DNA of 64,000 nucleotides from Oscillospiraceae bacterium. GTDB lineage: Bacteria > Bacillota > Clostridia > Saccharofermentanales > Saccharofermentanaceae. The notes under the pieces are model-generated. The model saw nothing but the letters and a program-made list of their open reading frames with translations. It was not told the origin of the DNA and made no database searches. Of the stretch, positions 1-8,248 are shown piece after piece (position 1 is the stretch's first letter; every line of letters begins with the position of its first letter). Location: positions 11,377 through 75,376 of the forward strand of contig SVIZ01000005.1 in NCBI GenBank assembly GCA_015069205.1. Reading direction: 5' to 3'. Made by a program: the position numbers and the translations under genes.

Positions 1-3000
1 ACAGTAACAGTTACATACACTATCAATGATGGAACAACTACATCCAACGGAACAGTAACAGCTGACTACGCCAATAAGAAAGTACAGACATCTGTATTTG
101 GTGTGGATAAGAATGAAACACAGATTTTGTCCTTCAAGAACGTATATGCAACAGGCAGTCTTGAGATTACAAAGAGCCTGACCGGACTTACAGATACGAC
201 AGTTATCTCTTCTGATAGCATCGTGTTTGAAATAACAGGACCTGCAGCGTTCAATAACGGTGCAAAGAAGACTGTAAAGTATTCGGAGTTCACAAATGGT
301 AGTTACTCGCTTAGCGGTATTCCTGCAGGTGAGTACACAGTAAAGGAGACTGGTAACGGTTCAACAACTACATATCCGATAAAGGTAACAACTGTAAACA
401 ATACAGCTGGAACATCGGCAAAGTTGAACACGATTGATGCAACCGGAAACAAGGTAACATTTGCGTTCGTAAATGAATACGAAGACAAGTCAACAGCTGA
501 TAAGGGCACGATCGTAATTACAAAGACAATCGAAGGTCCTGTAACAGATAATGACCGTGAAAACCTTGTATTTGAGGTCTATAAGGCTGGAACAACAACG
601 AACCCTGTATGGACAGGAACGCTTGGAAATTCTACACAGTTCAACCACGATACAACAACAGGAACATATACATCCAATCCTATCAGCGTAGATACAGGCG
701 ATTACTATGTAGTAGAGAAGCTCACAACACCGGAAGGAACAGTAACAGTTACATACACTATCAATGATGGAACAACTACATCCAACGGAACAGTAACAGC
801 TGACTACGCCAATAAAAAAGTACAGACATCTGTATTTGGTGTGGATAAGAATGAAACACAGACTTTGTCCTTTAAGAACGTTTACGCAACAGGAACACTT
901 GTTATTAAGAAGAGTATTGGTGGTCTTACGGATACGTCTGTAATTGATCCTGCAAGTATAGTGTTCACTGTAACAGGACCGGCTGCATTTAATAACGGTA
1001 CAGGCACAGATACAGTTACATGTGCGGCATTTACAAATGGAAGTTACGAGTTTACTAATGTGCCTGCTGGTGAGTATACGGTTGAAGAGACCAGCGATGG
1101 TCATACAACGACATATTCTATTAAGTCGACGACTGTAAACAATACAAATGCATCTTCAGCTACGTTGAGCACAATCACTGCAACTAACAACACAGTAACT
1201 TTTGAATTTGTAAATGTGTATGAAGAAAATAACCAGCAGACCACCTATGGAGAATTTGCTCTTACAAAGACAATCGTTCTTCCTACAGGAGTTTCTGCTA
1301 CTGTTCTTGATTCCATTACATTTACTGTAACTCCGGGACTTGACGGTTCTTCAAGCTCTACATTAACTCTCAATCCCAGTCAGCTTGAAGCAGGTTGGAG
1401 TGAAACAAGTGCAAATGTATACACATATACAAATGCCAATGTTCCAACAGGTGCATATACTGTAGTTGAAACCGGATACGGTGAGACATCAGCTTATGTT
1501 CTCGAAGCTCAGGATTCTGATGTATCGGACAAAACAACGAACGTATCTACTAGCGCAGCAGGAACAGTTGCGTTTAAGAATGCTTATAAAGATAATCAGC
1601 AGTCAACTAACGGATCCCTTGTTATCAGCAAACAGATTGTCCTTCCGCCTAACACACAGAACAGTGATATCGGAACGATCGAGTTTACTATCTACGATTC
1701 TACTATGACTAAGATTGCTACGGTAAGTCTCAATCCTGCAGATCCTTCTGCAAATAGTTGGACGTTAGATACAAGTACTAATACTTTCACATATACGTAT
1801 ACGCCTGTAACTCCTGGTGAGGATTATTATGTGGAAGAGAAGTGCGTTATCGGTTCTTCTAACTATAGCGTGACTTCATCAGAGAATGCTCCTGTGAAGG
1901 TTAACATCCCGGTACAGACTGAATTGGGTACAGTAGCTTATACAAATACTTACTCAACAGTTACAACCTATACAGGTTCTCTTGTAATCGAGAAGACGAT
2001 TGAGCTTCCTGCTGGAGCATCCATGAGTGATATCGGTGACATTACATTTACTATTGTTCCTGATATTGCAGGCGTTTCCACGATCGTTCTTGATCCTGAC
2101 AATCCGGGTGCAGGTTGGGTTGTAAACGGCAATGTATTCACATATACGTTCGATAACCTGGTACAGGGCGTTGCTTACACAGTAGATGAGACAGTTGACG
2201 GTTCAACTTCAAGCTATTCTGTTACGGTTACTCGTGACACCCAGGGTCAGGTAACGATTCCTATAGAATCAACAAACACATCTGTTTCTGCAGGATTTAC
2301 AAATACATACACATCAACATTGCCTACGGTAGGTTACATTGAATTCACAAAGACATTCGGTGGTGATGTAACTGAGGCTGAGGCAGCAGGATGCGGTCTG
2401 TACTTTGTAATCACGAATGAAGCAGGTGAGTATCTTGATCTTGACGGTAATATCTCTTCTGATGAAGTCCGTATTACGCTGAAGGATATGGATCACACAG
2501 ACGGAACACTGGTATGGAGCAAGACTATCAATGATGTTCCTTTCGATACTTACTATGTAACTGAGCACAATGAAGTAATCTACATCAATGGCGGTAAGGT
2601 TCCTTACACATTCGAGAAGACGACTTCTGTTACTACGGATCACACAACATTGTGGAACACTTCTGAGGATGGATATTTCGATCTTGAGAACTACTACACA
2701 CATCCCGGATTTGATGTAACCATTTCAAAGGAAGACATTGCAGGTAAGGAGATTGCTCAGGCTCAGCTCAAGTTCAAGAGCTTGGACGGCTACGATCTTT
2801 CAAAGGTTGTCGTAACACAGAACGGTGTTCCAGTTCAGTTCACGCTTTCTGAGAATAATACGGCTATCACATTCACTACGATCGAGGGTTATCCTTCAAT
2901 CATCCAGGGATTGTTCTCCGGACGTTACGAACTTGAGGAAACAGTAACTCCTGAGGCATACCTGACTGCTGAGAAGATCGTATTCGTACTCAACAATGAC

Positions 3001-3240
3001 GGTACTATCACTGATGGCGAAGGAAAGATCTCTGCTTATGGTTCTCCTGTTGTCATGATCGACCAGGCAGATCCTTACTACGATACAGAAGTTATTTCTG
3101 CTAACCGTACTCCTAACCCGATCCCTGCAACAGGTGAGAAGTCCAACTTTATTGCACTAGTAGGAATTGCGCTCGTTGGTCTGTGCTCAGCAGCTTTGGC
3201 CGGTCTTGGTGTATACCGCAAGAAGAGAAACGAATTCTGA
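1..3240 (+). CDS. Repeat-rich cell-wall-anchored surface adhesin, 5' end cut by window edge
   Basis: The frame is open from base 1, so this is the C-terminal 1079 residues of a longer surface protein. It is built from about eight tandem domains of roughly 120 residues. Each begins with a strand of the type G-x-L-x-I-x-K (near nt 154, 505, 889, 1249, 1612, 1975, 2332, 2713), has a G-x-Y-x-V-x-E motif in the middle and mostly ends in F-x-N-x-Y. Lys, Glu and Asn at these places fit SpaA/Cna-B-like domains that form internal isopeptide bonds, which is inferred from family knowledge. The C-terminus has an LPXTG-like sorting motif (IPATG), a hydrophobic stretch and a positive tail (RKKRNEF), so it is probably a sortase substrate anchored to peptidoglycan. 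Nt 1 onward is nearly identical to nt 739 onward, giving a 738-bp (246-residue) long-period repeat. Likely an adhesin or pilin-like stalk; the ligand is unknown. Confidence 0.85.
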   Translation, partial: TVTVTYTINDGTTTSNGTVTADYANKKVQTSVFGVDKNETQILSFKNVYATGSLEITKSLTGLTDTTVISSDSIVFEITGPAAFNNGAKKTVKYSEFTNGSYSLSGIPAGEYTVKETGNGSTTTYPIKVTTVNNTAGTSAKLNTIDATGNKVTFAFVNEYEDKSTADKGTIVITKTIEGPVTDNDRENLVFEVYKAGTTTNPVWTGTLGNSTQFNHDTTTGTYTSNPISVDTGDYYVVEKLTTPEGTVTVTYTINDGTTTSNGTVTADYANKKVQTSVFGVDKNETQTLSFKNVYATGTLVIKKSIGGLTDTSVIDPASIVFTVTGPAAFNNGTGTDTVTCAAFTNGSYEFTNVPAGEYTVEETSDGHTTTYSIKSTTVNNTNASSATLSTITATNNTVTFEFVNVYEENNQQTTYGEFALTKTIVLPTGVSATVLDSITFTVTPGLDGSSSSTLTLNPSQLEAGWSETSANVYTYTNANVPTGAYTVVETGYGETSAYVLEAQDSDVSDKTTNVSTSAAGTVAFKNAYKDNQQSTNGSLVISKQIVLPPNTQNSDIGTIEFTIYDSTMTKIATVSLNPADPSANSWTLDTSTNTFTYTYTPVTPGEDYYVEEKCVIGSSNYSVTSSENAPVKVNIPVQTELGTVAYTNTYSTVTTYTGSLVIEKTIELPAGASMSDIGDITFTIVPDIAGVSTIVLDPDNPGAGWVVNGNVFTYTFDNLVQGVAYTVDETVDGSTSSYSVTVTRDTQGQVTIPIESTNTSVSAGFTNTYTSTLPTVGYIEFTKTFGGDVTEAEAAGCGLYFVITNEAGEYLDLDGNISSDEVRITLKDMDHTDGTLVWSKTINDVPFDTYYVTEHNEVIYINGGKVPYTFEKTTSVTTDHTTLWNTSEDGYFDLENYYTHPGFDVTISKEDIAGKEIAQAQLKFKSLDGYDLSKVVVTQNGVPVQFTLSENNTAITFTTIEGYPSIIQGLFSGRYELEETVTPEAYLTAEKIVFVLNNDGTITDGEGKISAYGSPVVMIDQADPYYDTEVISANRTPNPIPATGEKSNFIALVGIALVGLCSAALAGLGVYRKKRNEF

Positions 3241-3264
3241 TAGGCCAGATTAACTTAATCAACT

Positions 3265-3300
3265 AAAAAGCAGCTTCACATAATTGTGGAGCTGCTTTTG
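3265..3300 (+). terminator. Rho-independent terminator after the adhesin gene
   Basis: Stem AAAGCAGCT(TCACA)/(TGTGG)AGCTGCTTT with loop TAAT, starting 25 nt after the adhesin stop codon. It is flanked by A-rich sequence on the left and TTTTGATTTT on the right, so it may act in both directions. Confidence 0.75.
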
Positions 3301-3333
3301 ATTTTGAGGACAATAACCGATTGTGAAAATAAT

Positions 3334-3363
3334 AAAGGTTGCCTCATTTGAGACAACCTTTTG
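3334..3363 (-). terminator. Terminator downstream of tRNA-Leu
   Basis: Read on the minus strand, AAAGGTTG and CAACCTTT arms enclose a short loop and lie directly 3' of the tRNA CCA end. A T-rich tract (ATTATTTTC on the minus strand) follows. Confidence 0.7.
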
Positions 3364-3365
3364 TG

Positions 3366-3450
3366 TGGTGCGGCCGACGAGACTTGAACTCGTATGAAGT
3401 TACTCACACGCCCCTCAAACGTGCGCGTCTGCCAGTTCCGCCACGGCCGC
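3366..3450 (-). tRNA. tRNA-Leu (anticodon GAG)
   Basis: The minus strand folds as a class II tRNA: acceptor stem GCGGCCG/CGGCCGC, D arm with GCG...CGC, anticodon stem CACGT/GCGTG with loop TTGAGGG (anticodon GAG), a long variable arm, and a T arm with GTTCAAGTC. The CCA end is encoded (3366-3368). Length is 85 nt. It stands alone between the adhesin gene and the ogg gene, with its own terminator. Confidence 0.95.
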
Positions 3451-3532
3451 ATATATACCGCTTTGTTAGCAAGCTTTGTAATTATAAGGTTTGATATATT
3501 TTGTGTCAAGTGGCAAATATAAAATTATGTGA

Positions 3533-4384
3533 TTATCCGGTCAAGTTATCTTTTCTGCGCTCGTAATAGAACATGAACTGCTGCATTATGCCTGCAGTAT
3601 CAGGGTAAGGCGTGCAGTCGAAGTGTCCGTTATAGTACTTGTCTTCGATCCTCTGTATCCAGACGTCCACAGGGAAGCGTCCCGTTCTTGCGAAAGCAAA
3701 GAGCATTATGCAGTTGGCTACCTTGGTGCCAACTCCGTACATGGCTGTCAGGGCCTTATAGAGGTCATCGTCTGATAACACGGCCAATGCTTCAGGGGAG
3801 AGCTTGCCTGTCCTGAATTCCTCTGCCGCTCTCGCGATATAGGGTGCCCTGTAGCCTACGCCTGTGTTCTCAAGTTCGCTGAAAGGCAGTTTGGCGAGTT
3901 CCAGGGGAGTGGGGAAGGCGTAGTATTCCTTTTCGAGAGGTGTTACGAAAGGATCTTCAAGCCTGGGAGCCTTGATCTTCTTGCCGCAGAGCTTTGATAT
4001 GCGCTCTACGGATGTCGTGATCGACGGGATGGATCGTCTTTGGGAAATGATGTAACTGATGGTGGTCTCGAAGATATCCTGTTTGAGAATCCTTATTCCT
4101 TTGCCAAATTCGGATGCTTTGAGAAGATAGCCGTCGTTCTTGTCGATGGACTTTACGATCTTTTGGTAATCGCGGTCAAGATCGAAATAGGTTTTCCATA
4201 TGGTATTGAATTCGTCTTCAGTGCAGGAGAAGACAAAAGTGTCTTTGACGGTCTTTGCCACCTGAAGATATCTGCCATAGGCTACGAGCTCGATATGGGA
4301 ATCGTCTATGACCTTGATCCTGAAAGCCTGGCCTGAATCAGCGACCTTGGCAAGATCCAAAAAGGGTATCTTAATGCTTACCAT
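3533..4384 (-). CDS. ogg: 8-oxoguanine DNA glycosylase (OGG1-type)
   Basis: A 283-residue base-excision repair enzyme that removes oxidised guanine from DNA. The N-terminal part (about 1-95) resembles the OGG N-domain, including the D-S-G-Q-A-F-R-I signature (OGG1 has C-G-Q-S-F-R-W). Residues about 105-280 form the HhH-GPD fold, with hairpin GVGTKVANC supplying the catalytic lysine (K221) and FPVDVW supplying the catalytic aspartate (D240). Both catalytic residues are present, so the enzyme should be a bifunctional glycosylase/lyase. Its start overlaps the end of the upstream methyltransferase gene by 14 nt, so the two are cotranscribed. The family call is firm; substrate preference between OGG and related glycosylases is inferred. 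Confidence 0.88.
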   Translation of the reverse strand: MVSIKIPFLDLAKVADSGQAFRIKVIDDSHIELVAYGRYLQVAKTVKDTFVFSCTEDEFNTIWKTYFDLDRDYQKIVKSIDKNDGYLLKASEFGKGIRILKQDIFETTISYIISQRRSIPSITTSVERISKLCGKKIKAPRLEDPFVTPLEKEYYAFPTPLELAKLPFSELENTGVGYRAPYIARAAEEFRTGKLSPEALAVLSDDDLYKALTAMYGVGTKVANCIMLFAFARTGRFPVDVWIQRIEDKYYNGHFDCTPYPDTAGIMQQFMFYYERRKDNLTG

Positions 4385-5597
4385 TGTTCTTGTCGCCCAG
4401 TTTGAAGTAATTGCTTAATGTGCACACGATATTGCCGTTATAGAGCTTTACGCGTTTGTCCGGCTTATATCCCGTAGCATCTTCGAAAGCGTTTTCAGGA
4501 GTGATTACGGAAAGTCTCAGGCCCTTTTTGCAGAAGCCGTCTCTTGTAAGGTATGTGTGACCGATGAGTCTGTAGATCTTGTCCGCTTCCTCAGGCGTCA
4601 TGAGACGGCCGCCGTAGGGCGGATTCGTTATGACGAGCTGTCTGGGAAGGGAAGTAAGCTTCTCTAAGTATTCAGGAGACATCTTGGCAGCATCGCAGAT
4701 CCTGAATCTCGTAAGCTGGCCGACGCCTGCTGCTTCAGCGTTGCGCTTTGCAGATTCGACTGCCTTGGGATCTATATCGGAGCCGAAGAAGTAACAATCG
4801 TCCATGGGTTCGGTATCCTCGTTGTCCAGTGCTTCCTGGAGCGCTCTCTGGTAAGGAGCCTTTCCAATGTAGGGAAGATCCTCGTAAGCGAAGTGACGGT
4901 CTCTGCCGGGAGCGATGCCGCATGCTGTCCTTGCAGCTTCTATAACGATCGTTCCTGAACCGCAGAACGGGTCTACAAGGGCTTCGTTGCCGTAAGGGCG
5001 GTATTTGGCGTATGTGAGCATTCCAGAAGCGAGAGTCTCTCTTATAGGGGCTTCATGTGTGAGGGGCCTGTAGCCGCGCTTATGAAGTCCTGCGCCTGAT
5101 GTATCGACCATGAAGCGGCATGTATCATTTACAATGCCGAACTGGATCTTAACGGTACCCATTTCCTCGTTTTCGCTGATCTTGGTATCGGCAGATAGGC
5201 CTCTTGATATGGCAAGACTCTCAGCGATTGCCTTCTTTGCGAGTTTCTGAAGGGCAGGAATACCGTACAGTTTTGATTTTCTTGAAAAGCCGTTAACTAC
5301 AAAAGCCCAACCCGCAGGAATGAATTCTGACCACTTGATCGCACGGCAACCTTCGAAAAAGGAGTTAAAGTTCGTATCGGCATCGTCAGAACTGCCGCAA
5401 TCGAACTCGCCGGCTTCAAAGAAAATGCGCTCAGCATGCTTGACCCACATGTTTGCGCGTGCAACGTCAAAGAAATCTCCTTCGAGGGTAACAACGCCGT
5501 CGTTGACAGTGATCCTGTCTTTGTCGTAGCCCTTCTCAAGAAGGTCTCCTTTGGTTGGTGATTCAAGTCCGAATAATGTAGTTATTATTATTTTCAT
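4371..5597 (-). CDS. THUMP-domain 23S rRNA (guanine-N2) methyltransferase, RlmL/YpsC family
   Basis: A 408-residue SAM-dependent RNA methyltransferase. The N-terminal about 150 residues are a ferredoxin-like plus THUMP RNA-binding module. The C-terminal half is a Rossmann methyltransferase with the SAM motif DPFCGSGTIVIEAA, an acidic loop (FGSDIDPKAVESAKRNA), and the catalytic motif NPPYGGRL. This matches the single-domain N-terminal half of E. coli RlmL and Bacillus YpsC, expected to act on 23S rRNA. Start at 5597 is the first ATG of the frame. It is the first gene of a two-gene minus-strand operon with ogg. Confidence 0.88.
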   Translation of the reverse strand: MKIIITTLFGLESPTKGDLLEKGYDKDRITVNDGVVTLEGDFFDVARANMWVKHAERIFFEAGEFDCGSSDDADTNFNSFFEGCRAIKWSEFIPAGWAFVVNGFSRKSKLYGIPALQKLAKKAIAESLAISRGLSADTKISENEEMGTVKIQFGIVNDTCRFMVDTSGAGLHKRGYRPLTHEAPIRETLASGMLTYAKYRPYGNEALVDPFCGSGTIVIEAARTACGIAPGRDRHFAYEDLPYIGKAPYQRALQEALDNEDTEPMDDCYFFGSDIDPKAVESAKRNAEAAGVGQLTRFRICDAAKMSPEYLEKLTSLPRQLVITNPPYGGRLMTPEEADKIYRLIGHTYLTRDGFCKKGLRLSVITPENAFEDATGYKPDKRVKLYNGNIVCTLSNYFKLGDKNNGKH

Positions 5598-5860
5598 AGG
5601 GATGAGTATACCAAAATTGAGGTCATATTACTTATATACAGATAGCAATAATTTGAATATCAAAACTGTTTTAGGGGCGTAGTAAATACAATCTTGCTAT
5701 CTACAAAAATGTTCATAATGTGCATAACTTTGTTGATAACTATAAAAACAAACAATTCAATTTCAAAAGTGCCGAAACCCCCGATATTCATTGTGTTTAA
5801 CAAATTATTACCATTTGTTGACAAAACAATTACAGCGTGGTAGCAAAAGGATGAAAGTCA

Positions 5861-5932
5861 ATGAATAAAGGGCTTTTGAGATTTCTGGAACCTTTGTTCG
5901 CAGATGGGTGTCCACGAGAGAAATACACCTAA
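5861..5932 (+). CDS. Possible 23-codon leader ORF upstream of proA
   Basis: ATG at 5861 after AAAAGGATGAAAGTCA reads MNKGLLRFLEPLFADGCPRE then KYT and stop. A TTGACA hexamer lies 38 nt upstream and a weak hairpin (GGTGT/ACACC) overlaps its last codons. It has two proline codons, too few to argue for proline-dependent attenuation. Chance is a real alternative. Confidence 0.2.
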   Translation: MNKGLLRFLEPLFADGCPREKYT

Positions 5933-6048
5933 AAACCAAAATTGCTACTTGACAAGGCTTTTTGATTAAGAAATGAAATTCGCAATTTTTGTATATCTTT
6001 TTTGATGTTCCGCTTTACGTTTTTTATGTTCGCCAGGGGCATAAAATT

Positions 6049-6057
6049 TGCTATAAT
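6049..6057 (+). promoter_or_regulatory. Extended -10 promoter element of proA
   Basis: TGCTATAAT (TGn plus TATAAT) ends 32 nt before the proA ATG. No strong -35 lies at the usual distance, as expected for an extended -10 promoter. Confidence 0.55.
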
Positions 6058-6089
6058 CTTTTTCTATAAATAAATAAGGGGATGCTCAT

Positions 6090-7370
6090 ATGTCTGAACT
6101 CCATGATATAGCTAAGTGTGCAAGAGAAGCGTCTTATGTAATGGCGTCTTTGAGCAGCGACGTAAAGAATCAGGCACTTGCCAATGTTGCTTCTTATCTT
6201 AAGTCTGCAAAGGAAGACATCTTTGCTGCGAACAAGACTGATCTTGAAGAAGCTGAAAAGAATAATCTTGAGACACCACTTATAAAGAGACTTAAGTTTA
6301 ACGATGACAAGCTTACTGATGTTGTTTCAGGCATTGAGAGCCTTATAGGTCTTAACGATCCTGTAGGCAGGATCACTTTGAGAACAACTCTTGATGATGG
6401 TCTTGAGCTTACACGCGTTACTTGTCCCATCGGTGTGATCGGTGTTATTTTCGAGAGCAGACCTGACGCGTTGGTCCAGATAGCATCTCTTTGTATCAAG
6501 AGCGGCAATGCCGTATTCCTTAAGGGCGGATCTGAAGCTATAAACACAAACAAGGCTCTTGCTTCTGTTATCAGCAAGGCAGGTATCGATGCAGGACTTC
6601 CTGAAGGATGGCTGAATCTTCTTACTACCCGTTCTGAGATTGCAGACATGCTCAAGCTAGATGAATATATCGATCTTATCATTCCGAGAGGATCCAATTC
6701 CTTTGTCCAGTACATCATGCAGAATACCAATATTGCTGTTTTGGGACACGCTGACGGTGTCTGCCACACATACATTGATGTGGATGCCGATCCTTCAACT
6801 GCAATTAAGGTCGCTATAGACGCGAAGACACAGTATGTATCTGTCTGCAATGCAACTGAAACATTCCTCGTAAATGAAGAATTAAAGGAAACAGTTCTTC
6901 CCGGGCTTGTTAAGGCTCTTCAGGATGCAGGCGTTGAGATCTTCGGCGATGATTATGTTGCTGATACTTTCGGAGTATCAAAGGCAGAAGAGTGGCATCA
7001 CGAGTATCTTGCCATGAAGTGTTCCGTAAAGGTCGTAAATGATGTAGATGAGGCTATATCACATATCAATCACTACGGTTCAGGCCATACTGATGCGATA
7101 ATTACTGAGAACAAAGAGACTGCTGAGCGTTTCATGACCATGGTCGATTCAGGAAGTGTTCTCGTTAACTGCTCTACAAGATTTGCTGACGGTTTCCGTT
7201 ACGGTTTTGGCGCAGAAGTAGGTATCGCAACATCCAAGATCCATGCAAGAGGTCCTGTCGGACTTGAGGGTCTTGTATCTTATAAGTACAGACTTGTAGG
7301 TGACGGCGACATCGTAGGTCCTTACTGCGACGGTACGAAGAAGTTCAAGCATATTCATCACGATAATTAA
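6090..7370 (+). CDS. proA: Gamma-glutamyl phosphate reductase
   Basis: A 426-residue NADPH-dependent reductase that converts gamma-glutamyl phosphate to glutamate-5-semialdehyde, the second step of proline synthesis, in the cytosol. Length and sequence are typical of ProA: the IGVIGVIFESRPDA segment, LKGGSEA, the catalytic-cysteine region VSVCNATETFLV, and a C-terminal FGAEVGIATSKIHARGPVGLE signature. Preceded by AAGGGG and ATG at 6090. The partner kinase gene proB is not adjacent. rpiB follows after 21 nt and is probably in the same transcript. Confidence 0.96.
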   Translation: MSELHDIAKCAREASYVMASLSSDVKNQALANVASYLKSAKEDIFAANKTDLEEAEKNNLETPLIKRLKFNDDKLTDVVSGIESLIGLNDPVGRITLRTTLDDGLELTRVTCPIGVIGVIFESRPDALVQIASLCIKSGNAVFLKGGSEAINTNKALASVISKAGIDAGLPEGWLNLLTTRSEIADMLKLDEYIDLIIPRGSNSFVQYIMQNTNIAVLGHADGVCHTYIDVDADPSTAIKVAIDAKTQYVSVCNATETFLVNEELKETVLPGLVKALQDAGVEIFGDDYVADTFGVSKAEEWHHEYLAMKCSVKVVNDVDEAISHINHYGSGHTDAIITENKETAERFMTMVDSGSVLVNCSTRFADGFRYGFGAEVGIATSKIHARGPVGLEGLVSYKYRLVGDGDIVGPYCDGTKKFKHIHHDN

Positions 7371-7391
7371 TTAAGAAAAGAGGCACATATC

Positions 7392-7844
7392 ATGATCGTA
7401 TCCATTGCATCAGATCACGCAGGTTATGAATTAAGACAGAAGGTTATCAAGCATCTTCAGGAGAAGGGCTTTGAAGTTCTTGACGGCGGTGCTCCCAACG
7501 GAACTGATTCCTATTCATATGTTGATGCAGGCGTAAAGGTCGCTGAAGATGTAATCAGCGGCAGAGCCGACAGGGGAATCGCTATCTGCGGTACCGGTAT
7601 CGGCATTTCTCTTGTCTGCAATAAGTACAAGGGAATCAGATGTGCTCTTTGCAACAATGAATTCATGGCTAAGATGTGCAGACAGCATAACGATGCCAAC
7701 ATTCTTGCCTTCGGCGAGAGAGTCGTCGGTCTTGGCGTAGCGCTCGGAATGGTAGATGCATTCTTCGAAGAAGAGTTTGCAGGCGGAAGACATGCCGTTC
7801 GTGTAGACGGTATCAAGGAGATTGAAGAGCGTCACTTTAAGTAA
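7392..7844 (+). CDS. rpiB: Ribose-5-phosphate isomerase B (RpiB/LacA/LacB family)
   Basis: A 150-residue sugar-phosphate isomerase interconverting ribose-5-phosphate and ribulose-5-phosphate in the pentose phosphate pathway. It starts with the family signature IASDHAGYELR, has the active-site cysteine loop ICGTGIGIS, and the RQHNDANILAFGERVVG segment. Length is typical. It follows proA by 21 nt with an AAAAGAGGCACAT ribosome-binding region. A strong terminator follows. The allose or galactose-6-phosphate isomerase branches of the family cannot be excluded. Confidence 0.92.
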   Translation: MIVSIASDHAGYELRQKVIKHLQEKGFEVLDGGAPNGTDSYSYVDAGVKVAEDVISGRADRGIAICGTGIGISLVCNKYKGIRCALCNNEFMAKMCRQHNDANILAFGERVVGLGVALGMVDAFFEEEFAGGRHAVRVDGIKEIEERHFK

Positions 7845-7877
7845 TATTTCGTTACTGTTTCTTTTTGATTTTTGTTG

Positions 7878-7906
7878 AAGGCTCCGGTTTGTCCGGAGCC
7901 TTTTTT
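7878..7906 (+). terminator. Rho-independent terminator of the proA-rpiB transcript
   Basis: A perfect AAGGCTCCGG/CCGGAGCCTT stem with a TTTGT-type loop followed by TTTTTT, 34 nt after the rpiB stop. Confidence 0.92.
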
Positions 7907-8146
7907 GCTGCCAGAAGCGCAATAAAATAAGGCGTTTGGTGTGTGCTTGTGTACTTGGATAGGTTTAAATATAATCATGCACAAAACGTATCGTTATCAT
8001 CAAACTATTCGTATTTTATTTGTTAAGCCCTTAGAGATACAATCTGACTTGAAATCAAAAACAATATTCAAAAAGCATTGAAACATAATATCAATACCTT
8101 TTGAGAATGACTATGATTTACAACAATTATTAAGGGGGGAACGAAA

Positions 8147-8203
8147 ATGCAACGACAAGAAAGAGTGCTGCCGGTCGGGTATCTGCAACAAAGCTTCAGT
8201 TAG
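8147..8203 (+). CDS. 18-codon Gln-rich mini-ORF (candidate leader peptide) upstream of the ammonium transporter gene
   Basis: ATG at 8147 lies 7 nt after a very strong Shine-Dalgarno run, AAGGGGGGAACGAAA. It reads MQRQERVLPVGYLQQSFS and stop: four of 18 codons are CAA glutamine, two of them consecutive near the end. It ends 45 nt before the Amt-PII start, which has its own AAGGAG site. The strong SD suggests real translation. The glutamine content suggests, as inference only, a link to nitrogen status. No clear terminator/antiterminator pair lies between it and the main gene. Confidence 0.45.
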   Translation: MQRQERVLPVGYLQQSFS

Positions 8204-8248
8204 AGGCATTAGCAGAAACAAACCAAAACTTAATGAAGGAGAAAAGAT

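Larger units (their letters stand above)
5598..6089. other. Intergenic region between divergent rlmL-like gene and proA
   Basis: A 492-bp AT-rich stretch with no long ORF. It holds two TTGACA hexamers on the plus strand (5818-5823, and one near 5949), a 23-codon ORF at 5861-5932, and the proA-proximal extended -10 near 6050. The 3' end of the small ORF has a weak hairpin, GGTGT...ACACC. No known riboswitch was recognised. Confidence 0.5.

Noticed and set aside
490..1104. 204-codon Cys- and Ser-rich frame on the minus strand inside the adhesin gene
   Set aside because: It is antisense to a clearly coding repeat protein; the composition follows from the repeat codons, and no ribosome-binding site or family motif is present.
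5598..6089. Riboswitch or proline attenuator upstream of proA
   Set aside because: No known aptamer consensus was recognised, and the small ORF has only two proline codons.
8101..8248. Glutamine or other known riboswitch upstream of amt
   Set aside because: No match to remembered glnA or downstream-peptide consensus sequences; the mini-ORF explains the strong ribosome-binding site better.
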